Position numbers and translations under genes: made by a program | The notes under the pieces: generated by a model | What the model saw: only the letters and a program-made list of their open reading frames with translations | Told to the model about the DNA's origin: nothing | Database searches by the model: none | DNA from: Ga0077527 sp032128415 | Lineage (GTDB): Bacteria; Pseudomonadota; Gammaproteobacteria; Burkholderiales; SG8-41 | DNA: 64,000 bases | NCBI GenBank assembly: GCA_032128415.1 | Contig: JAQBGW010000096.1 | Span: 1-64,000, forward strand | Direction: 5' to 3' | Part shown: piece by piece, positions 51,980 to 61,628 of the stretch | How the letters are laid out: the number at the start of each line of letters is the position of its first letter | Numbering within the stretch: the first letter of the stretch is position 1

Positions 51980-53506
51980 TTATGATAAAAATAAGCGGTA
52001 GGCCGGATTCCTAGTTTCGTCTTGCCAAGGATAACCGACCTGGGCCAGAAACTTCGCAAATCGCGTCTTGTCCGCCGGCGGCACTTCCATTCCCACCAGT
52101 ACGCGTCCGTAATCCGCGCCGTGATTCCGATAATGAAACAGACTGATGTTCCAGTCGCGGCTCATGCTGTTGAGAAAACGCATCAGCGCACCAGGGCGTT
52201 CGGGAAACTCGAAGCGGTAGAGAATCTCATTTTTTGCGCCCGGCGCGTGACCACCAACCATATGACGCACATGCAGCTTGGCAAGTTCATTTCCACTCAA
52301 ATCCAGTGTTTGCAGCCCGCGCCGCCGCAGCGCCCGCACCAGTTGCACTGTTTCCTTGCGATTACGCACCTGCACGCCGACGAATACGTGCGCCCGCCGT
52401 GCATCGTCGTAACGATAATTGAATTCGGTGACGTTGCGCTGGCCGAGCATCGCGCAAAACGCCTTGAAACTGCCGGGCGTTTCCGGAATGGTCACGGCGA
52501 GGACTGCCTCGCGGTTTTCGCCGAGTTCGGCTTCCTCCGCGACAAACCGCAGCCGGTCAAAGTTCATGTTGGCGCCGCAGGCCACCGCCACGCAGGTCGC
52601 ATTTCGGCTGCGTTTGCGCTCGGCCCAGACCTTGGCACCGGCAATCGCCAGCGCGCCTGCCGGCTCGAGTATGGCGCGGGTATCTTCGAAAACGTCCTTG
52701 ATCGCCGCGCACATGGCGTCGGTATCCACCCTGATCACTTCGTCCACCAGTTCCCGGCACAACCGGAAGGTTTCCTTGCCGACCTGTTTGACCGCGACAC
52801 CGTCGGCAAACAGTCCGACCTGCTTCAGCTTCACCCGGCGCCCGGCCTTCAGCGACTGGTACATCGCATCGGCATCGGTAGGCTCGACGCCAATCACCTT
52901 GATTTCAGGTCGCAGGCGCTTCACGTAAGCCGCAATGCCGGCTATCAGCCCACCACCGCCGATGGCAACGAAAATCGCAGCGATGGGTTCCGGATGCTGG
53001 CGCAGGATTTCCATGGCGATCGTGCCCTGCCCGGCAATCACGTCGGGATCGTCGTACGGGTGCACGTAGGTCAGTTTGCCGCGCCGCTGGAGCATGGCCG
53101 CGTGTGCCGCCGCTTCATCGTAGGAATCGCCATGCAGCACCACTTTGGCACCGCGGGCGCGCACCGCATCGACCTTGATGTCCGGGGTAGTCACCGGCAT
53201 GACAATGGTGGCCGCGCAGCCCAGGCGCTGTGCTGCCAGGGCCACGCCCTGCGCATGATTGCCGGCTGAGGCTGCGATCACACCGCGACGCAGGGCCTCC
53301 GACGGCAGATGCACCATCTTGTTGTAGGCACCGCGCAGCTTGAATGAAAACACCGACTGCATGTCTTCGCGCTTGAGCAGAATGCGGTTGTGCATGCGCC
53401 GTGACAGATTCGGCGCCAGTTCCAGCGGGGTTTCGACGGCGACGTCATAAACCCGTGCGTTGAGGATGCGCTCCAGATAATCTGTTTTTTTGATCGTTTT
53501 TTTCAC
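51980..53506 (-). CDS. ilvA: Threonine ammonia-lyase, biosynthetic
   Basis: IlvA deaminates threonine to 2-oxobutyrate, the first step of isoleucine synthesis. GTG 53506 (GAGAG just upstream) gives 508 residues, matching the two-ACT-like-domain enzyme; the longer frame to 53653 crosses into the rpiA side. The PLP Lys is in SVFSFKLRGAYNKMV, with ASAGNHAQGVAL and the Gly loop AIFVAIGGGGLIAGIA. The C-terminal half holds two ACT-like regulatory domains (VTIPETPGSFKAF; EFPERPGALMRFLN) for isoleucine feedback. It diverges from rpiA. Confidence 0.95.
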   Translation of the reverse strand: MKKTIKKTDYLERILNARVYDVAVETPLELAPNLSRRMHNRILLKREDMQSVFSFKLRGAYNKMVHLPSEALRRGVIAASAGNHAQGVALAAQRLGCAATIVMPVTTPDIKVDAVRARGAKVVLHGDSYDEAAAHAAMLQRRGKLTYVHPYDDPDVIAGQGTIAMEILRQHPEPIAAIFVAIGGGGLIAGIAAYVKRLRPEIKVIGVEPTDADAMYQSLKAGRRVKLKQVGLFADGVAVKQVGKETFRLCRELVDEVIRVDTDAMCAAIKDVFEDTRAILEPAGALAIAGAKVWAERKRSRNATCVAVACGANMNFDRLRFVAEEAELGENREAVLAVTIPETPGSFKAFCAMLGQRNVTEFNYRYDDARRAHVFVGVQVRNRKETVQLVRALRRRGLQTLDLSGNELAKLHVRHMVGGHAPGAKNEILYRFEFPERPGALMRFLNSMSRDWNISLFHYRNHGADYGRVLVGMEVPPADKTRFAKFLAQVGYPWQDETRNPAYRLFLS

Positions 53507-53637
53507 GTTTCTCTCAAATGCATTTCCGGTAAATTCCTGATATCCAAAGGTTATCAGGAATGACGCCCTCAGGCGATGCATGCCGGCCGCTGAACGATTC
53601 GTGTATATTGAATTGCTGGTGCAACATGGAGCGAAAG

Positions 53638-54318
53638 ATGAGTCAAGACGCACTCAAACAGGCGGCAGCAAAGGCAGCAGTGGCCCTGGTGCCGGCGGGC
53701 AGCATCGTCGGCGTCGGCACCGGCTCGACGGTCAATTTTTTCATTGACGAACTGGCGCTCATCAAGAACCGCATCGACGGCGCCGTATCCAGTTCGGAGG
53801 CCAGCGCCAAACGCCTCAGGGCCGCCGGCATCGAAGTGCTGGAACTGAACAACGCGCGCGATCTCCCGGTGTATGTTGATGGCGCCGATGAGATAACGCG
53901 GCACCTGATGATGATCAAGGGCGGCGGTGGTGCGCTGACCCGCGAGAAAATCGTTGCCGCAGTGGCGCAGAAATTCATCTGCATCGCCGACACCTCGAAG
54001 CTGGTCGATGTGCTGGGGCGTTTCCCGCTGCCGGTGGAAGTCATTCCGATGGCACGCTCTTACGTAGCGCGCGAGATCGTCAAACTGGGCGGCCAACCGG
54101 AATGGCGGGCCAATTTCGTCACCGACAACGGCAATTTGATTCTTGATGTGCATAACCTGACCATCCTTGATCCAACGGCACTGGAAACGCGGCTGAACCA
54201 GATTACGGGGGTGGTCACCAATGGTCTGTTCGCGCGTCGCGGCGCAGATGTGCTGTTGCTTGCCGGGAAGTCCGGCGTAGAAACGCTGCATCGGTCTTCC
54301 GCCACAAACCCGTCATAA
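53638..54318 (+). CDS. rpiA: Ribose-5-phosphate isomerase A
   Basis: RpiA interconverts ribulose-5-P and ribose-5-P. It has 226 residues from ATG 53638, supported by GGAG seven nt upstream; the frame continues upstream to 53560 but reads through the promoter. VGVGTGSTVNFFIDEL, SSSEASAKRLRAAGI, YVDGADEI (catalytic Asp), KGGGGALTREKI (Lys, Glu) and VIPMARSYVAREI are hallmarks. It is divergent from ilvA across about 130 nt. Confidence 0.96.
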   Translation: MSQDALKQAAAKAAVALVPAGSIVGVGTGSTVNFFIDELALIKNRIDGAVSSSEASAKRLRAAGIEVLELNNARDLPVYVDGADEITRHLMMIKGGGGALTREKIVAAVAQKFICIADTSKLVDVLGRFPLPVEVIPMARSYVAREIVKLGGQPEWRANFVTDNGNLILDVHNLTILDPTALETRLNQITGVVTNGLFARRGADVLLLAGKSGVETLHRSSATNPS

Positions 54319-54448
54319 AGCGGCGCCGCACAAATACCCCTTGCGCACCATGGCAGTTCGTACGTGCGTGGTACACTGGCCCGCACATATGGGAGCCAAT
54401 GTGCGATGAAACATTGCCTGACGGTAATGACCGCTGGAGTCTGCTGAG

Positions 54449-55966
54449 GTGGCCGACCAGTCCACCATTGCCGCCGTTGACCTCGGCTCCAACTCGTTTC
54501 ATTGCCAGATCGCCCGCGTTGCCGATGATCATTTTATTCCCCTAGATTCTTTGCGCGAACCGGTGCGCCTCGGCGCCGGCCTGGGCAAAGACAAGAAACT
54601 CGACGAGGAATCGCAGGATCGCGCATTGGCCTGCCTGGCGCGCTTCGGCGAACGATTGCGCGGCCTCGATCACCGCACGGTGCGCGCAGTAGGCACCAAT
54701 ACACTGCGCGTCGCCAAGAACGCCAAGCCATTCCTGAGAAAAGCACGCGCCGCGCTGGGCTTCCCGATCGAAGTCGTGGCCGGGCGCGAGGAAGCGCGCC
54801 TGATCTATCTGGGCGTATCCCACAGCCTGCCGGCTTCGCGCGAAAAACGGCTGGTGGTCGACATCGGCGGCGGCTCCACCGAATGCATCATCGGCACCGG
54901 CTACAAGCCGCTCAAACTGGAAAGCCTGTTCATGGGCTGCGTGTCCTACAGCCTGCGTTTTTTCCGCGACGGCCGCATCACCAAGTCGGCGCTGAAGGAA
55001 GCCGAGCTCGCAGCACGCACAGAACTTGAACCCATGGTCGGCAGCTATACCCGGGGCAACTGGCAACAGGCCGTCGGCTCGTCAGGCACCATACGCGCGA
55101 TTGCCGAAATTCTGCAACTGTCCGGCTATACCGACGGTCCGATCACACTGGCCGGACTCGACCGTCTGCGCAGCCAGTTGATCAAGGCCGGTGACATCGC
55201 AACCGCAGATCTGCCAGGATTGCGTCCGGACCGGCTGCCGGTACTGATTGGCGGCATCGCCATTTTGTACGCGGTACTCGATGAACTGAACATCGACGCC
55301 ATGACCCCCGCCACCGGCGCGATGCGCCAGGGCATTCTCTACGACATGCTGGGCCGTTTTCATAATCAGGACATGCGCGATGTCACCGTTGCCCAGTTCA
55401 TGCAGCGCTACCACGTCGATGAGCAGCAGGCCCGGCGTGTCGGCACCTGTGCTGCAGCACTTTATGAAAAACTGGCTGGTGACGCCGCCGATGAAGATGC
55501 GCCGCGACTGCTGGCATGGGCAGCCAAACTGCATGAAATCGGTATTCCGGTCGCCTACAGCGGCTATCACAAGCATTCGGCGTACATCATCAGCAACGCC
55601 GACATGCCCGGATTCTCGCGGGGGGAACAAGTGCGCCTCGCAGCGCTGGTGCTAAGCCACCGCCGCTCACTCAAGAAATCCCAGGAATCACTGCCTGACG
55701 AGGATGATCAGCCGATGATTCTCGCCCTGCGTCTGGCCGTATTGTTGTGTCGTGCCCGGCGCGAAGCGCGGTTTCCTTCACTGGAGGTCAAGCTGCAGGA
55801 GAATCGCGTGCGGCTGGCCTTCGACGCAACGTGGCTTGAAGCCAACCCGCTGACCGCCACGGCGCTGCGCGAAGAAGTTGCCGAATGGGCACGCATCGGA
55901 CAGGAATTGAAAATTCCCGGTCTCGACAGTATTGTGCTCGCACAGGAACCCGTACTGGCAGATTGA
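54449..55966 (+). CDS. ppx: Exopolyphosphatase
   Basis: Ppx removes terminal phosphates from polyphosphate; relatives also hydrolyse pppGpp. It has 505 residues from GTG 54449. AAVDLGSNSFHCQIARV is the ASKHA phosphate-1 motif, RTVRAVGTNTLRVAKNA the phosphate-2 region, LVVDIGGGSTECIIG a second loop and VGSSGTIRAIAEIL a conserved core; the C-terminal HD-like domain begins about residue 310. It is the only plus-strand member of the polyphosphate cluster, convergent with the PPK2-type gene. Confidence 0.94.
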   Translation: MADQSTIAAVDLGSNSFHCQIARVADDHFIPLDSLREPVRLGAGLGKDKKLDEESQDRALACLARFGERLRGLDHRTVRAVGTNTLRVAKNAKPFLRKARAALGFPIEVVAGREEARLIYLGVSHSLPASREKRLVVDIGGGSTECIIGTGYKPLKLESLFMGCVSYSLRFFRDGRITKSALKEAELAARTELEPMVGSYTRGNWQQAVGSSGTIRAIAEILQLSGYTDGPITLAGLDRLRSQLIKAGDIATADLPGLRPDRLPVLIGGIAILYAVLDELNIDAMTPATGAMRQGILYDMLGRFHNQDMRDVTVAQFMQRYHVDEQQARRVGTCAAALYEKLAGDAADEDAPRLLAWAAKLHEIGIPVAYSGYHKHSAYIISNADMPGFSRGEQVRLAALVLSHRRSLKKSQESLPDEDDQPMILALRLAVLLCRARREARFPSLEVKLQENRVRLAFDATWLEANPLTATALREEVAEWARIGQELKIPGLDSIVLAQEPVLAD

Positions 55967-55994
55967 ACTGCTGCAACCGCAGCAGTTATTTTTT
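55966..55994 (+). terminator. Intrinsic terminator of ppx
   Basis: AACTGCTGC (55966-55974) and GCAGCAGTT (55979-55987) form a perfect 9-bp stem with an AACC loop, followed by ATTTTTT (55988-55994). It begins at the last base of the ppx stop codon and overlaps the 3' end of the convergent PPK2 gene. Confidence 0.92.
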
Positions 55995-57506
55995 CTTGCG
56001 TCTGTTCTTCCCGGGCTTTTCGATGCGTGCCAGCGCGCCTTCGACTGCTTCGGTCAGCGTGCGCAGCACCTTCACCCGTGCAAAATACTTGTTGTCGGCC
56101 TCGACCAGTGTCCACGGTGCAAGACCGGTCGAAGTGCGGTCAACCATGTCACAAACAGCCAATTCATAGGCGTCCCATTTTTTCCGGTTACGCCAGTCCT
56201 CATCAGTAATCTTGAAGCGCTTGAACGAAACCTTCTCGCGCTCCTTGAAGCGCCGGTACTGTTCTTCCTTGCTGGTAGTAAGCCAGAACTTCACTACCAA
56301 CACATTGTGCTGCGTCAATTGCTGCTCGAAATCGTTGATTTCCGAGTAAGCGCGCATCCAGTCGGGTTCCTTGCAGAACCCCTCAACACGCTCGACCAGC
56401 ACGCGCCCGTACCAGGAACGGTCGAAAATCACCAGCCTGCCGCGCCGCGGAATATGCCGCCAGAAACGCCACAGGTAGGGTTGTGCGCGCTCCTCCTCGG
56501 TCGGCGCCGCAACGGAAATCGACTGATAACTCCGCGCGTCGAGCGCCCGGGTGACGCGGCGGATCGCGCCGCCCTTGCCGGCGGCGTCATTGCCTTCGAA
56601 TACCGCAACTACCGACATTTGCTTCAGACGCGGATCGCGAAACAGCACATTGATCCGTCCCTGCCAGTGTTCGAGTTGCTTCTCGTATGCCTTCTTCGAC
56701 AGCGTCTGGTCGAGCCGCAGCGCGCGGATTACATTGAGTTTGTCGGCCGGCGGTAGCAGCGGCGGATTGCGATCAGGCAGACGCTCCACGGGTTTCTCGT
56801 CGAGCCGCTCGCGCTGCGCCGCGAGCAGTGTACGTCCCACCGTCAGGCTGCGATAGCGCGGGTCGGCGCCGGCCACCACCAGCCAAGGCGCCTCGCCGGT
56901 GCTGGTCTTGCGCACAAAAGGTTCGCACACCGCTTTGAAATCGTCATAGTGCTTGTACAGTTCCCAGTCTTTTTTGGTGACGCGCCAACTGGTTTCCGGA
57001 TCCTTCTCGAGTTCGCGCAACCGTTTTTTCTGCTGCGGCTTGGACAGGTGAAACCAGAATTTCAGCAGCAGCACGCCTTCGTCCACGAGCATGCGCTCGA
57101 GCCGGAGAATCTCGCTGATATGCTGGTCGAACTGCCCGGCGCTGATGCGTCCGCTGACCCGATCAACGATGGGCTGGGTATGCCAGGCGCCGAAGAAAAC
57201 GCCGATCTTGCCCTTGGGCGGCAATGCCCGCCAGTAGCGCCAGGCACGCGGACGCTCGTTCTCTTCATCGGAAGGTTCGGCGAATCCGCATACCTCAATA
57301 TGACGTGGATCCATCCATTCATTGAGCAAATTGACTGTTTCGCCTTTGCCCGCACCCTCGACGCCCGCAATCAGGATCAATGTAGCAAATTTTCCATTCT
57401 GCTTCAGGTCGTATTGCGCGTTGAGCAGGGCATCGCGCAGCTTCGGCTCTTCGCGCCGGTACGCGGCCTTCTCGATGCGGTGGGAAAGGCTGGCTGATTC
57501 AAACAT
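55986..57506 (-). CDS. pap: Polyphosphate:AMP phosphotransferase (two-domain PPK2)
   Basis: This 506-residue class II PPK2 has two fused PPK2 domains, as in Acinetobacter PAP, which phosphorylates AMP with polyphosphate. ATG 57506 has an AGGAGG nine nt upstream; the longer frame to 57701 is rejected. Domain 1 (about 35-240) has LIAGVEGAGKGETVN as Walker A, and domain 2 (about 280-490) has VFEGNDAAGKGGAIRR and DRSWYGRVLVERVEG. In class II only the C-terminal domain is usually catalytic. Followed on the minus strand by nothing; convergent with ppx. Confidence 0.92.
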   Translation of the reverse strand: MFESASLSHRIEKAAYRREEPKLRDALLNAQYDLKQNGKFATLILIAGVEGAGKGETVNLLNEWMDPRHIEVCGFAEPSDEENERPRAWRYWRALPPKGKIGVFFGAWHTQPIVDRVSGRISAGQFDQHISEILRLERMLVDEGVLLLKFWFHLSKPQQKKRLRELEKDPETSWRVTKKDWELYKHYDDFKAVCEPFVRKTSTGEAPWLVVAGADPRYRSLTVGRTLLAAQRERLDEKPVERLPDRNPPLLPPADKLNVIRALRLDQTLSKKAYEKQLEHWQGRINVLFRDPRLKQMSVVAVFEGNDAAGKGGAIRRVTRALDARSYQSISVAAPTEEERAQPYLWRFWRHIPRRGRLVIFDRSWYGRVLVERVEGFCKEPDWMRAYSEINDFEQQLTQHNVLVVKFWLTTSKEEQYRRFKEREKVSFKRFKITDEDWRNRKKWDAYELAVCDMVDRTSTGLAPWTLVEADNKYFARVKVLRTLTEAVEGALARIEKPGKNRRKKK

Positions 57507-57514
57507 GGGGCCTC

Positions 57515-57958
57515 CTACAAAATTGCCGGTGTCAGCACGGCGCGCACTTGCACGCCGCCATCCGCATCGCGTGCAATCCACCAGATTGCGCCTTTCTTGA
57601 CACTCCAAGGCGCGGCCTCGCCGGTCAGCGCCAGCGCCACAACGGCACCCAGCGTCGGCTGATGGCCGACGACGACAAGGGTGCCGACACCATCGGGCCA
57701 ACCCGCCGCCTTGAGCACCTCGCCCGGCGTCGCGGCAGTCGATGCGGCTTTATCGATATGGACACTCCCGGTCAATGCCGCCGCGGTTTCGCGGGCGCGC
57801 AGCGCGGGGCTGACGATCACCCGGTAGTCCGCGGGTAGGCGCGCAGTGAGCCAAGCCGCCATTTTTTTTGCCTGTTTGCGGCCCTTGGCGGTTAGTTGCC
57901 GTGCATCATCCGGCACCCCATCCTCCGCATCCGCATGCCGCCACAGAATCAGGTTCAT
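57515..57958 (-). CDS. sixA: SixA-like phosphohistidine phosphatase
   Basis: The 147-residue histidine phosphatase begins MNLILWRHADAEDGVPD (RH motif, nucleophile His) and has IVSPALRARETAAAL and VVGHQPTLGAVVALAL (second His), as in SixA. SixA removes phosphate from phospho-His on proteins. ATG 57958 is chosen. It lies 8 nt before the PPK2-type gene and 2 nt after the CYTH-CHAD gene, so it is an integral part of the polyphosphate operon rather than near an ArcB-like phosphorelay. Confidence 0.88.
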   Translation of the reverse strand: MNLILWRHADAEDGVPDDARQLTAKGRKQAKKMAAWLTARLPADYRVIVSPALRARETAAALTGSVHIDKAASTAATPGEVLKAAGWPDGVGTLVVVGHQPTLGAVVALALTGEAAPWSVKKGAIWWIARDADGGVQVRAVLTPAIL

Positions 57959-57960
57959 GT

Positions 57961-59484
57961 TCACCTTCCCCAGGGTTGGCGCGCCGCACAAAACCCACGC
58001 CATACCCGTTGCAGTTTCATGCGCCGGGCTGCAGCTCGCGCCTGATGCCAGCCGCGCACGCTACGAACCGCAGCGCCGACATCCTGATCGGACATCGCGA
58101 CCATCGTCGCTGCAAGCAACGGCTCTACCGCGGCTGCGTCATTGATGACACCCAGTATATCTTGCAGCTTTGCCAGCCACGTACGCTGTACAGTCATCTT
58201 ATTGATCTGGAACAAACCGGCAAAGAATTCAACCGCGTATCTGAGTTTTTTCACTGCAATACGCAACTGATGCAATTCAGCATCGGTGCATTGCTCAAGA
58301 CGGCGGCCGCGCTTGATGACGCGGGCATGAGCTGCAGCCAGCGTGCGCGCGGCATGAATCCGTGCCGGTTCATACCAGCCCGCGGAAGTGGCCGGCGGCA
58401 AGCCCGCCAACCAGCCCCCAAGCTGCAACAAGCAAGAATTATAACTATTTGTTTTTATTGATAATTTAGCGCTGCGCCGGGCTGTGGCACGACGTTGGTC
58501 ACACACTTTCAAAAAGGCCGGCGCCAAAGAGGGCCTGGTTGAGACCGCCGCCATCGCCGGCAACGTTTCGCTCACCAGCATGTCCCAATTGCGCGCCGCC
58601 GCCAGGTCAGCCGAGATCGCGCGCAAGGTCGCCGCATGCCGCATGGCCGACTCCCCCAACGGTTCTCGAAACAGGCTTAACGCCGAACGCAGGCGGCGGA
58701 TGCCGACGCGCATTTGGTGCAAATACTCCGGATTATCGGATTCGATCACGCCGCGCTCGTTGGCATGGATTTGCGCCAGCCCCGCTGCGGCAATCGCGTG
58801 GAATGCATCTCCCGTATTCATCTTTCGCGTCAACCTCACCAGCGATGCCTTTGCCGGGATCGCGATCTGCGGATTGAACAGGGCGTAACCGCGTTCCGCC
58901 TTGGAGCGGTGCTCCAGCGCCAGCGGTACCTGCTCCGCCAGCCTGTGCGCCAGATCGAACAACGCACTGACCGGACCGCCCTTCAACTCGAGCTCCAGTT
59001 CGCAGATCCGTTCACGGCGCCGCCCACTGCGGATCACGCCACGGTCAATGGCTGCTTCGATCAGCACACCGGGAACGGGTTCAAGCAGGCGCAATGTACG
59101 GGTAATCTCGGTATGCAACACGGGCACCAGTGCCGCCGCAATTTTGCGCGACCGCAGGATTTTCGTGAGCGGATGCAACGGCAGCACCGAAACATCGGGG
59201 CGATCACTGCCTATCACAGTTTCTATTTCCAGCCGTGCATGCACGCCGGACTCGACCGTGCCGCCGCCTTTCACCGCCTGCAACCAGCGCCCACCTTCGC
59301 GGCGCACGCGCAGAGCAAGGCGATTTCGCCACAGGTGCAACGCCGGCGTATCAAAATAGGCGGCGACGAGTTGCTGTGTGCGCGTGCCTCGCGGCGAAGT
59401 CAGCACCGGGGAAGACAGTACTTCATGCAAACAGGACGGCGAAAAACGCAGCTTGAGTTCGGTTTCAGTCGCAACAGCGGTCAT
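57961..59484 (-). CDS. CYTH-CHAD domain protein
   Basis: The 507-residue protein has an N-terminal CYTH domain (about 5-205) with the ExExK motif (ETELK, residues 7-11), a triphosphate-binding tunnel enzyme fold, and a C-terminal CHAD domain (about 215-500) with the paired His-containing helices (YLHQMRVGIRRLRSAL; LHQLRIAVKKLRYAVE). CHAD domains bind polyphosphate. A short AT-rich patch (SIKTNSYNS, near 58450) is unlike the rest. It overlaps ppk1 by 4 nt. Confidence 0.93.
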   Translation of the reverse strand: MTAVATETELKLRFSPSCLHEVLSSPVLTSPRGTRTQQLVAAYFDTPALHLWRNRLALRVRREGGRWLQAVKGGGTVESGVHARLEIETVIGSDRPDVSVLPLHPLTKILRSRKIAAALVPVLHTEITRTLRLLEPVPGVLIEAAIDRGVIRSGRRRERICELELELKGGPVSALFDLAHRLAEQVPLALEHRSKAERGYALFNPQIAIPAKASLVRLTRKMNTGDAFHAIAAAGLAQIHANERGVIESDNPEYLHQMRVGIRRLRSALSLFREPLGESAMRHAATLRAISADLAAARNWDMLVSETLPAMAAVSTRPSLAPAFLKVCDQRRATARRSAKLSIKTNSYNSCLLQLGGWLAGLPPATSAGWYEPARIHAARTLAAAHARVIKRGRRLEQCTDAELHQLRIAVKKLRYAVEFFAGLFQINKMTVQRTWLAKLQDILGVINDAAAVEPLLAATMVAMSDQDVGAAVRSVRGWHQARAAARRMKLQRVWRGFCAARQPWGR

Positions 59485-61592
59485 ATGCCGGTTTTTTGCG
59501 AGAGCAAATCCAGCAGATGCTCCTGCGCACCAATAGGCTTGGCGCGACCGGGAGCCCGGCAGGCATAGTGGCCGTCTTCACCCATGATCCAGGCTCGTGT
59601 GTTGTCATCCAGATACGGATGCAGTCCTTCGGCAATCACCCGGCGCTTGAGCGCGGCATCAAGTATTGGAAAGCAGACTTCCACACGACCGAAAAAATTG
59701 CGCCCCATCCAATCCGCACTGGACAAATAAACACTCTCTGCACTGTCGTTATAAAAATAAAAAATGCGGGTATGTTCGAGAAAACGCCCGATGACCGAGC
59801 GCACCTGGATATTTTCTGACATACCGGGCACGCCCGGACGCAGCGCGCACACGCCGCGCACAATCAAATCGATCTGCACCCCGGCCTGCGACGCCCGATA
59901 CAGCGCGCCGATGACTTCTGGTTCGAGCAAAGCGTTCATCTTGGCGATGATCTGCCCTTTGCGTCCGGCGCGGGCATGTGTTGTCTCCTGCTCGATCGCC
60001 CGCAGCATTTCCTTGTGCAACGAGAACGGCGATTGCAGCAGGTGGCGCAGCCGTGTTGCGCGACCGAGTCCGGTCAACTGCATGAACACCTCGGACACGT
60101 CGTTGCCGATTTCCTCGTTGCAGGTAAACAAGCCGAAATCCGTGTAGAGGCGTGCCGTACGCGGATGATAGTTACCGGTAGACAGATGCACGTAGCGCCG
60201 CAGACCCTCGCCCTCGCGCCGCACCACCAGCAGCATCTTGGCATGGGTCTTGTGGCCGACCACGCCGTACACCACATGCGCGCCGATATCTTCCAGCCGC
60301 TGCGCCCAGTTAATATTGGCTTCCTCATCAAAACGCGCCATCAGTTCGAGCACTACGGTCACTTCCTTGCCGCTGCGCGCGGCACTGATCAGCACTTCCA
60401 TCAATTCGGATTCAGCTCCGGTGCGGTATACCGTCATCTTGATTGCCGCCACCGCCGGATCGCGCGCCGCCTGCTGCAGAAACGCGATTACGGGCTGGAA
60501 CGACTGATAGGGGTGATGCAGCAAAACGTCGCCGGTGCGCACCACGCCGAACAAGTCATCGAGCGACTGCATTCCGGGCAGCAGGCCCGGTCTGAATTGT
60601 GGAAACTTCAAATCCGGCCGGTCCACCCAGTCCGGAACGCTGATCACGCGCGCGAAGTTCACCTGGCCATCGACACGATACAGATCCGTCTCGTCGAGCT
60701 TGAATTGCATCAGCAGGAAGCTTGAAATATGCTGCGTACAACTATTGTCCAATTCCAGACGCACCTCATCGCCGAAATGGCGGTGCGGCAGCTCACCGCG
60801 CAGCGCGGTGCGCAGATCCTTGACTTCTTCCTCGTCCACGAACAGGTCGCTGTTGCGGGTCAGGCGAAACTGGTAGCAGCCCAGCACTTTCATGCCGCTG
60901 AACAACTCACCGACGTGCTCGTGCAGGATGGAGGACAAAAACACGAAGTCATACTCAACGCCCGCCACATCCTGCGGCAGACGAACCACCCGCGGCAGCA
61001 CCCGCGGTGCCTGAACGATGGCGATGCCCGAATTGCGACCGAAGGCGTCCTTGCCCTCCAGTTCAACGGCAAAATTCAGACTTTTGTTGAGAACCCGCGG
61101 AAACGGGTGTACCGGATCAAGCCCGATGGGCGTCAACACCGGCATCACTTCCCGCATGAAATAGCTCTTGACCCAATCGGCTTGCAGCGGAGTGAATTCA
61201 CTGCGCCGCAGAAAGCGGATGCCCTCCTGCTTCAGTCCGGGCAGAATTTCCTCATTCAGCAACTGGTACTGGCGGGCGACTAGTTCGCGGGCTTCCTGAG
61301 CCACCTGCCCGTAAACCTGATCGGGGCGCAACTGATCGGGATTGATCGACGAGGATCCGGCTTCAATCTCGGCATGAAGAGCGGCAACGCGAATCTCAAA
61401 AAATTCGTCCAGGTTGCTGCTGACGATGCACAGGAAGCGCAAGCGCTCCAGCAACGGATGGGTGCGATTCTCGGCCTGCGCCAGCACGCGGCGGTTGAAC
61501 GACAGCAGACCGAGCTCGCGGTTGAGATAGAACTCCGGCGTAAAACCCGTCTTGCCGGGCTTGCGCCGGGGTTTGCGGGCGACTGCGTTCAT
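59481..61592 (-). CDS. ppk: Polyphosphate kinase 1
   Basis: PPK1 polymerises the gamma-phosphate of ATP into polyphosphate through a phosphohistidine intermediate. At 703 residues it is full length: N domain LNRELGLLSFNRRVLAQAEN, SSNLDEFFEIRVAALHAEI; catalytic domains with VYRTGAESELMEVLI, GVVGHKTHAKMLLVVRR (the autophosphorylated HxK His), YVHLSTGNYH, and FLEHTRIFYFYN (second His). It is the first of the minus-strand run ppk1, CYTH-CHAD, sixA, PPK2. Confidence 0.96.
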   Translation of the reverse strand: MNAVARKPRRKPGKTGFTPEFYLNRELGLLSFNRRVLAQAENRTHPLLERLRFLCIVSSNLDEFFEIRVAALHAEIEAGSSSINPDQLRPDQVYGQVAQEARELVARQYQLLNEEILPGLKQEGIRFLRRSEFTPLQADWVKSYFMREVMPVLTPIGLDPVHPFPRVLNKSLNFAVELEGKDAFGRNSGIAIVQAPRVLPRVVRLPQDVAGVEYDFVFLSSILHEHVGELFSGMKVLGCYQFRLTRNSDLFVDEEEVKDLRTALRGELPHRHFGDEVRLELDNSCTQHISSFLLMQFKLDETDLYRVDGQVNFARVISVPDWVDRPDLKFPQFRPGLLPGMQSLDDLFGVVRTGDVLLHHPYQSFQPVIAFLQQAARDPAVAAIKMTVYRTGAESELMEVLISAARSGKEVTVVLELMARFDEEANINWAQRLEDIGAHVVYGVVGHKTHAKMLLVVRREGEGLRRYVHLSTGNYHPRTARLYTDFGLFTCNEEIGNDVSEVFMQLTGLGRATRLRHLLQSPFSLHKEMLRAIEQETTHARAGRKGQIIAKMNALLEPEVIGALYRASQAGVQIDLIVRGVCALRPGVPGMSENIQVRSVIGRFLEHTRIFYFYNDSAESVYLSSADWMGRNFFGRVEVCFPILDAALKRRVIAEGLHPYLDDNTRAWIMGEDGHYACRAPGRAKPIGAQEHLLDLLSQKTGI

Positions 61593-61628
61593 TGTGCAGA
61601 GGGCAGGACTGCGCCCCGCTCCTTGAAA

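Noticed and set aside
53507..53653. N-terminal 49-residue extension of ilvA
   Set aside because: It would include the divergent promoter region with rpiA, is not family-like, and GTG 53506 has a better ribosome site and gives the usual length.
21643..58462. AT-rich motif AAAACAAATAGTTATA recurring at 21644-21659 and 58442-58457, with a variant near 11155
   Set aside because: About one shared 16-mer is expected by chance between positions of a 64-kb window on both strands, and one copy is inside a coding region. Genome-wide counts would be needed to take it further.
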